Of a stretch of DNA of 64,000 nucleotides, positions 58,427-64,000 are shown one piece after another. The stretch comes from Podospora bellae-mahoneyi (Eukaryota; Ascomycota; Sordariomycetes; Sordariales; Podosporaceae). The position numbers and the translations under genes were made by a program. The stretch's first letter is position 1. The number at the start of each line of letters is the position of its first letter. The notes under the pieces are model-generated. The model searched no databases. It was not told where the DNA came from and saw only the letters and a program-made list of their open reading frames with translations. Location: positions 4,092,001 through 4,156,000 of the forward strand of contig NC_085881.1 in NCBI RefSeq assembly GCF_035222275.1. Direction: 5' to 3'.

Positions 58427-58457
58427 AAGCGTGGCGATTCCTCCTTCCGCGAGCTAG
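54027..58457 (+). CDS. xrn1: 5'-3' exoribonuclease Xrn1 (Kem1)
   Basis: Cytoplasmic nuclease that degrades decapped mRNA. Exons 54027-54031, 54091-54184, 54257-54566 and 54619-58457 give 1415 residues; donors GTGAGT, GTGCGC, GTATGT. The first coding exon is only five nucleotides (ATGGG), completed by the next to give MGVPKFFRWLSERYPAISQL. The catalytic N-terminal region shows LDMNGIIHNCTH, AIDGVAPRAKMNQQRARRFR, the Glu in GTEFM, GEGEHKIMEYIR and LYGLDADLIML, i.e. the full set of conserved metal-binding acids. The NDFLPNLP motif and the central Xrn1 regions follow (to about residue 1180). The C-terminal 200 residues are RGG- and Gln-rich (CAG tract at 58396-58427), suited to P-body contacts (inference). 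FRWLSERYP and the length distinguish it from nuclear Rat1. Confidence 0.95.
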
Positions 58458-59248
58458 ATGTTCTCGGGGGGGTATCCCTGAGCTTAACGTTGCCACGGAT
58501 CTAATGGGTTTGGGGCGGGCACCTCATGAATGACGATGACGAAGACATACATCAAGGCCTGGCTGGGTTTGGTTTGGACTGGGAACAATGGACAAGTTGG
58601 GAAAATGGTTTCCGGCTATATGGTTCTGGGTTCAAAAAAATGTCTAGAGGGCGGATATGGATTGTCATCAGGGTCAGCGTGGAATTTCTGTTGTTGAATT
58701 GGTATGGGGTATGGGTATATATCAACAAGTGTATAGTAGTTGATGATTGAGTATTGTCTTGTTGGAGCAGCGCTGTAGAGATTAGAAATTGGAGTAGCCA
58801 TTGTGCAACGAGGTGTCAAATTCAAAATGTGGTCCAAATCTCAATCAGAAGCCCACTCTCTGATGGCACACACCTCTCGACAAAACCGCCAACACAGGTT
58901 GCATAAGACGGGTGGTTTTACAGTCTTGGACATTTAGCATATTACCATGATATTATGAAAACCTGTCGTACACTCACTACCTTACGATTGAAAGAAAAGC
59001 TGGTTTGTTTGCACAACTGTGTTAAAGGGCAATTCCTCAGTATTTCAATGGTATCGCTATGTCTCGATATACATTGTTTTCTATAATTTTACCACCTCAT
59101 CCATCAAGTATTTAAACCCCCGTCCCCCCCCCCTCCCATTGGAATTCTTTCCCTCATCATCATCATCACCATCATCATCTCCATTCACCACCAGCCAAAA
59201 CAGCCAAGTAAGTCAACCCCACCGACTAACCAACCCAACTCCTAAAAA
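58458..59248. other. Intergenic, xrn1 3' UTR
   Basis: A/T-rich DNA after xrn1, with a CAT/CAC repeat at 59153-59181 and a GTAAGT near 59207 with a GACTAAC branch-like site downstream (59223), which may belong to a leader intron of the candidate small gene at 59249-59546. No other gene seen. Confidence 0.4.
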
Positions 59249-59546
59249 ATGCCTCCCCCCACCACCGTAACAACCCCTCCCCCTCTGCGACCACTGCCTC
59301 CGTTCAGCAGTGGGAACATCCCCCTTCTGTTATTGCAACACCCGGCTCGGGTGCGGCAGCTTGGGGTGTGAGCACGAGTGCTTTAAGTGGAAGAAGATGC
59401 CGGTTTTTGAGCCGGAGAGAAAGAAGAAGAAGGGGGGTGAGGATGAGGATAAAAAGAAGAAGAAGAAGAAGAAGAAGAGGGGTGAAGAAAACAAGAAGAA
59501 GAAGAGGGACGGCAAGATTGAGAGCCTTGGATGGTGTGGTATATGA
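59249..59546 (+). pseudogene. Candidate small cysteine-rich gene with an interrupted frame
   Basis: ATG 59249 opens MPPPTTVTTPPP but stops after 41 codons. One frame over, from 59271 to TGA-free 59546, lies LCDHCLRSAVGTSPFCYCNT, then RLGCGSLGCEHECFKWKKMP, followed by a long Lys/Glu tail (GAA/AAG repeats) ending ESLGWCGI. The eight-Cys pattern (C-x2-C, C-x-C, C-x4-C, then His and Cys) looks zinc-binding. The two frames differ by one base within C-runs, so this is a frameshifted gene, a sequencing indel, or a gene whose start exon I have not found. It faces a second Cys-rich ORF at 60558-60890. Function unknown. Confidence 0.35.
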
Positions 59547-60557
59547 AGTTTGATTAAGATGGATTTGACTGCCCTCCCTTGCCATAGGTGGGTTTTTGCA
59601 AGATACACAGTTGGAGGGAAGAGGTAAGTCAGTCAGGACGTGAGGGGTGTGTAGATGATGCCCTGGATGATGATCAGCTAATATGATAGTTTTTTTTTTT
59701 TTTTTTTTTTGCAAACCCAAACTAATTAATCTTTTGAATTTGTGTGATAATAATAATAATAATAATAATCGTGATGATGTATGTGACCTTTCATTGTTAA
59801 CGGAATTAGCTTTTCAGTCCGCGACACAAGGATCCAATCGATCGCTTGAAATTGCGCAGAATAATTGTGATGATGTGAACTTGTTATCTTGACTTTTTCC
59901 TTTGAAAGAGTCGAAATAAAGATGGAATTTGTATTAATATTGTGATGTGACTTTTGGGATTATAATAGTATTTGGGAGAAAGAACGGTTGATATATAGCT
60001 GCATACAAACAATCTAGCTAGCTAGGTGGTATTGTATAAATCATGGCATATTTAAACGCTGGTTGCCTGGGTGTGATGACGGACAGGCATCACCACATAT
60101 ATATACATATATATACATACATACATACCACTGGGGCAAGCAAGTATTGACAGCCACTCTTGTTGTTTTTGACGGTGAGCACGCTGGTATCGTGCAGCTG
60201 TCCGTCCGTCCTGCCCTGCCGGCCGTGTGACGCTTGGGTTGAATGAGAGAACATACCAAGTTACGTCCACATACATATATATATATATATATATACTTTG
60301 CAAATTAAAGACTCTTGCTTTTCGGCTTGGGAAATATATATATATATATTATTGAAACAGTTGTTCGCCAAAAGTTAAATTAAAAGTTACTGTTTTGCCA
60401 ACCCGAGAAGAAAACTATAGTACCATGCTCATCTCCACCAGGGTGATAGATTATTGTGTGTCCTGTCCCTAACAATCGATCATTCTTGTGTTATCCACTC
60501 ACCTCGCACATCATACATTCCGAGTGCTCACCTGTTCGTTCCTGACAATCTTGTTTG
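59547..60557. other. A/T-rich intergenic DNA with microsatellites
   Basis: T-run at 59691-59710, AAT units at 59744-59770, ATACAT repeats at 60095-60130 and TA repeats at 60270-60295 and 60336-60349. Lies between two facing small ORFs. No gene seen. Confidence 0.45.
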
Positions 60558-60890
60558 TTACTTCCAGCGCCAAACCTCCTCCCCTTTCTTGCACCTGTCA
60601 GTGTAAACGCCCCTGCTCCTCTCCTGGCGTTGAACCCGTCCTTTGGAAGAGAAGTGGATGTCGTCGTACTCATCGTAGTAGTAGTAGCCAGAGTAGTCGT
60701 ACCCTTCTTCAAAGTGTTCCTCAAGGTCAGTAGCTGTGTACCTCCTGACCAGAAGTTCTGATAGGTGGTGTACACAGGATGGGTCGTAGCACCCGGGGTT
60801 GTATGTGTCATTGCAGCAGACAATTCCTGCTCTGGTTGAGGCCCAGCAAGGCCCGCAGAAGTGGGAATGGGGACGTGTCATGCGAGCCAT
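60558..60890 (-). CDS. Candidate small cysteine-rich protein (110 residues)
   Basis: Open frame from ATG 60890. The first half holds C-x2-C, a Cys pair and two more Cys: HFCGPCWASTRAGIVCCNDT, then YNPGCYDPSCVHHLSELLVR. This spacing recalls the ORF at 59249-59546. The second half is acidic and Tyr-rich (EEGYDYSGYYYYDEYDDIHF) and ends basic. No signal peptide, so a cytosolic or nuclear zinc-binding protein is more likely than a secreted effector (inference). A GTAACA at the end of the frame could be a weak donor, so the true C-terminus may differ. Not recognised. Confidence 0.5.
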   Translation of the reverse strand: MARMTRPHSHFCGPCWASTRAGIVCCNDTYNPGCYDPSCVHHLSELLVRRYTATDLEEHFEEGYDYSGYYYYDEYDDIHFSSKGRVQRQERSRGVYTDRCKKGEEVWRWK

Positions 60891-61779
60891 GATGCCGTTT
60901 TGTTGGGGGATGGGGTGTTAAGAAAGGGTTGACCTTACTTGCTTTGCTTTGGGGGAAAGTGCGTGTGTGTGTGTGTGTGTGTGTGTGTTTTGGGTTGCAA
61001 GTGGTAGTTAGTCTGAAGACAATAGCTAGAACGTGTATGCGGTATGTGTGTGTGATGAGACAAGTTGGTCTGTGATCAAAAGTGAGCTTTGATTGGAATG
61101 ATGATTGATGATTGCGATAATGAGAAAAGAATGGTAGTTGAAGGTGAGAGGTGGAAAGGGCTTAAATACACGAGAGGGCCTTGAGCAAGAGTTTGTTGGC
61201 AAGGACAGCAAGATTGAACGAACAACAGTTATCTGGGGAGCAGTACAATAGCTTTGTTCGAGAGTTGTAGCCTAAGAGGTCAATCTTAGATGGTGTGATA
61301 AGTCAAAAATGGTGGGTTGGTGATGGGATTGGGCGATTGTTTTGATAGCCCCTTTTTGGTTCTTTGTTTTGTTACATGGTGGCCTGACAGTCACTCCGAG
61401 TTCTCAACAAAATCGGTGCCTTGAGTAGGTATCCAAGATAGCCTACAACATTCGAGATTGTCCAAAGGCCATGCACAGACATCGTGGAGAGACATGAAAT
61501 TCGAGGACTGTAAACAAAGCAGTCATGCGTATAATTGCTGTTGTATATATCATCCAAATAATCCTTCTCGCACCCAAAAAGTTGTTGCTTAGTCCATTAA
61601 GCCTCTGGTATCGTGGAATCGAATGTAAAACCTCGTCCAAAAAAAAGAAGATTGGTATCATAGAATCAAAATTTGTGTGTAAAATCTTTCCAACCGAGAA
61701 GCAAACCCCCATCAAAGTTCCCTTCCTTTTCATAACATTCTTTCAACAGTTCGAGACATCTCTCATCAACAAAAGAAAT
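60891..61779. other. Intergenic, with a TG microsatellite
   Basis: TG repeat of about 27 nt at 60962-60988 just upstream of the Cys-rich ORF, then A/T-rich DNA up to the 3' end of the hydrolase-like gene. No gene seen. Confidence 0.45.
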
Positions 61780-63539
61780 CTAAGACCTCCCCAACGGTGA
61801 GGGGGAACTCTCAACTAGTGTGTCCGGGCTGCTGATGCCGCCACTCCCATCACTCAACTCCCTCTTTACCGCGGGAATGGTAGGCGGTGACAGCAAACCC
61901 TCATCCTTGAGGACATCCTTCCCCTTGCCCTTGTCCTCGGTCTTCTCTTCCTTTATTGTTCGCAGAATTGGTGGCTCCGCAAGAACAGGTTTGATCGTCT
62001 TTTCCGGTTTGGGCTGCTGTGTTGCTGTTGTTGGCTGAGGCGTGGCGGTGGAAGCAGGCTCAACCACAACACCAGTCAGGGGGGCCACTGGTATGATCCT
62101 CTTGTCTATCTTCAGCACCTCCTTCGCCAAAGCCCGGATCCCATCGTAGATTATGTCCGGCTGCTCAAACAGCAGTAGTGATGACGGAGGCTGCGAATCA
62201 ACGCGGGAAGTGTGCAGCACCGAGTACGAGCCGTGCGCCCAGGCAGGTGGATAGAATGTCGACTGTGCTCTTCCCTGGTTTCCACCAATACCAGACAAAT
62301 CAAGCTGCTCCACATCGTCCTTTTCGTTCGTTGCTGCTGGTGCTGCAGTCGCTGTCGAGGAAGAGTACGAACTCGCAAAGACCGTAATCGCAACTTTCGG
62401 CTTTGTTGGTGCTTTCACCGGCAGCTGATGAGAAGAGTGATGCAGCGAAGTGCCCGACCAAAACCGCAACAGCCCTTCCGGTCCAGGTAACCAGGCCAAG
62501 TTCGTAAGTGTGATCAATTCCTCTCTTGTGAATGTCCCTGTTGATCCTACAACCCCACCATTACCGCTGGCGATTTGTCGCAGGTGCCTCAACACAAAAG
62601 CCAGCATTCCAACTGGGGAGTCACACAGTCCGTATGCCAGGGTATTCGGGTCTCTTATCTCTGTGATTGGTGGTGAAGAAGGGTGGGAGTAGTACCCCAG
62701 GAAGTCCCGCTCTTCATAGCCAGCCACACCACCCCTGAAGAACCAGGCTAGAGACCATTTTGCGAATTCGATGGGTGAGCTTGTGAGTTTTGGAGCAGAG
62801 AGGACAGGGGAGATTAGATGGGTTCCCAGGCAGGAGTCAGAGTAGGTCGTGGAGATGGCGTGGGCGAGGTGGAAGTCGATTTGAGATGGCGAAGAGGAGC
62901 CGGGGGACGTGTTAGTTGTCAGGTAGTGCCTATAGCCCAATCGGGAGGTCATTAATGTGTTAAATATCGAGACCGTGGCGTCTATGGGTGAGCGGTTCGC
63001 GGGAATGGAGTCGGAGAAGCCCAATCCTGGCAAAGAGGGTATGACGACGTGAAAAGCTTGATGAGTCGGGTCGGATGGGGTTGTGAGGGGGTTGATGAGG
63101 TGGGAGAGGGAGAGGTTGGTTAGTGGGAATGGTGGCAGCACCAAGAGAGGAAGAGCGTTGGCGGAAGAGGACCGGGCATGGATGAAGTGAATCCTGAGAG
63201 GGGATGCCGATTCCGACAAGGCAATCGAGGTCCGAAACTGGGGGATGTTGGCGTTGAGGTTGGACTCGATATCGCGAAAGTTGTACTTTTCAAGCCAGTA
63301 GTCAATCAGCGGCTCGATAACAGGCTTTGGCTCCCACCACTCGGTCGACTTTGGCAGAGACCCCTCATGAGGCAGTCTAGTGAGCTCAAGCTTCTGTCGT
63401 GCGAGGTGGAGATGCCTCGTCGGAACCTGTACAACCTGTTAGTCTCACGAACCACTCTGAAAAGAAGACGGACACTTACATGTATCTTGTACGGCCTGAC
63501 CTCATCGGCAGCCGGCGATCCCACCACAGCGTCCGCCAT
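61780..63539 (-). CDS. Epoxide-hydrolase-like alpha/beta hydrolase, probably non-catalytic
   Basis: Segments 63539-63480 and 63426-61780 give 568 residues; GTAAGT donor, TACAG acceptor. After MADAVVGSPAADEVRPYKIH comes the epoxide hydrolase N-terminal domain (VPTRHLHLARQKLELTRLPH, then STEWWEPKPVIEPLIDYWLE, YNFRDIESNLNANIPQFRTS) and an alpha/beta-hydrolase core (LRIHFIHARSSSANALPLLV, PSLPGLGFSD, TYSDSCLGTHL). The oxyanion motif HGWPG reads PPFPL, the nucleophile elbow GGDWG is not recognisable (an Asp in SQIDFHLA may remain), and the catalytic-His motif GGHF aligns with PSSL before EQPD. The C-terminal 120 residues are a Lys/Glu/Pro-rich tail (EEKTEDKGKGKDVLKDEG) absent from normal enzymes. 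Likely a pseudoenzyme; partner unknown. Confidence 0.75.
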
Positions 63540-64000
63540 ATTATGTCTTCAGTATTATACACCAACAAAATTACCACGTTATTATTCGCATAGGTATGTT
63601 TCCAAACTCAAGAACAACATATATCTGCTCTCGTTCACACCGCAAGATAGACTGTCAAACGAACGACAAAACGATCGAACAAAAACAAAACAAAAAATAG
63701 TTGGGACGAGAAAAAACGAGGTGTGTTCCAAGAAAGGAAGAAGGGTCATCGGTAATTATAAGCGCATGAACCACACCACCACCACCACAACATTACATAC
63801 ATGCATCCCACCCCACACGCTATAACAAAAATCCATGCCATGGCGCATTCTGCATCAATCACCTGCCGCGAATTTCCTTAGCTGATTCAACTTTCATGTG
63901 TACAGTACATACAGTTCCTTATGTAAGTAATAAACCCATCAGGTCAACACCAGTTTCGTCACCCTACCCCGAACATTCCCCCTCCAACCACCTTCCCTCC
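63540..64000. other. Intergenic to window end
   Basis: Promoter side of the hydrolase-like gene. The plus-strand frames here extend from its antisense strand and look like chance. A/C-rich, no gene seen. Confidence 0.4.

Noticed and set aside
1-64000. tRNA genes, rRNA, CRISPR, transposase or secondary-metabolite cluster
   Set aside because: No A/B-box pairs, rRNA-like sequence, regular spacer arrays, transposase domains, or PKS/NRPS/terpene genes were seen on either strand by eye; a covariance-model scan would be needed to exclude small RNAs.

Overview
The window is nuclear DNA of a filamentous ascomycete. Genes carry short GT-AG introns (mostly 50-70 nt) with fungal 5' splice sites (GTAAGT, GTATGT, GTGAGT), most introns near the 5' ends of genes, and gene families match Sordariomycetes best. 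Codon habits and protein text suggest the order Sordariales (Podospora/Chaetomium-like); the genus is a guess. I see no operons, phage, CRISPR array, rRNA or tRNA, and no recognisable transposon coding sequence.

Layout. 1-1760 (-): N-terminal part of tuberin Tsc2, cut by the window edge. 3287-6344 (+): exportin Cse1, divergent from Tsc2. 7173-9312 (+): F-box/LRR protein. 9999-12367 (-): glycogen synthase, convergent with it. 14953-15903 (+): Asn-rich prion-like orphan behind a TATA box. 18454-22126 (+): Ctk1/CDK12-type CTD kinase with an RS-rich N-terminus. 22878-24287 (-): low-complexity conserved-looking protein. 25180-25789 (-): Pmp3-type small membrane protein. 27885-30056 (+): RNA-binding protein with a degenerate exonuclease fold, RRM and two RanBP2 zinc fingers. 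30.1-33.9 kb: repeat-rich intergenic DNA. 33945-34217 (-): doubtful small ORF. 34553-37046 (-): Gid7/WDR26 E3-ligase subunit. 38960-41070 (-): PH-like disordered protein with an overlapping upstream ORF. 41.1-46.8 kb: 5.7 kb without a convincing gene. 46808-50818 (-): large F-box-like acidic, proline-rich protein. 51758-53219 (-): Hat2/RbAp48. 54027-58457 (+): Xrn1 exoribonuclease, divergent from Hat2. 59.2-60.9 kb: two candidate small cysteine-rich genes facing each other. 61780-63539 (-): degenerate epoxide-hydrolase-like alpha/beta hydrolase.

The known genes are core eukaryotic functions, several tied to nutrient state or mRNA life: Tsc2 (TORC1 brake), glycogen synthase, Gid7 (glucose-induced degradation), Ctk1 (transcription elongation), Xrn1 (mRNA decay), Hat2 (histone acetylation) and Cse1 (importin-alpha recycling). 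I infer no physical system from this adjacency.

The most interesting signals are: a 99-codon open frame running in phase past the Hat2 stop codon, with coding-like composition and an NLS-like basic patch; a pair of small Cys-rich ORFs with a similar cysteine layout; the Asn-rich orphan, whose ATG lies inside a possible leader intron; and two enzyme folds (exonuclease, epoxide hydrolase) that appear to have lost catalytic residues.
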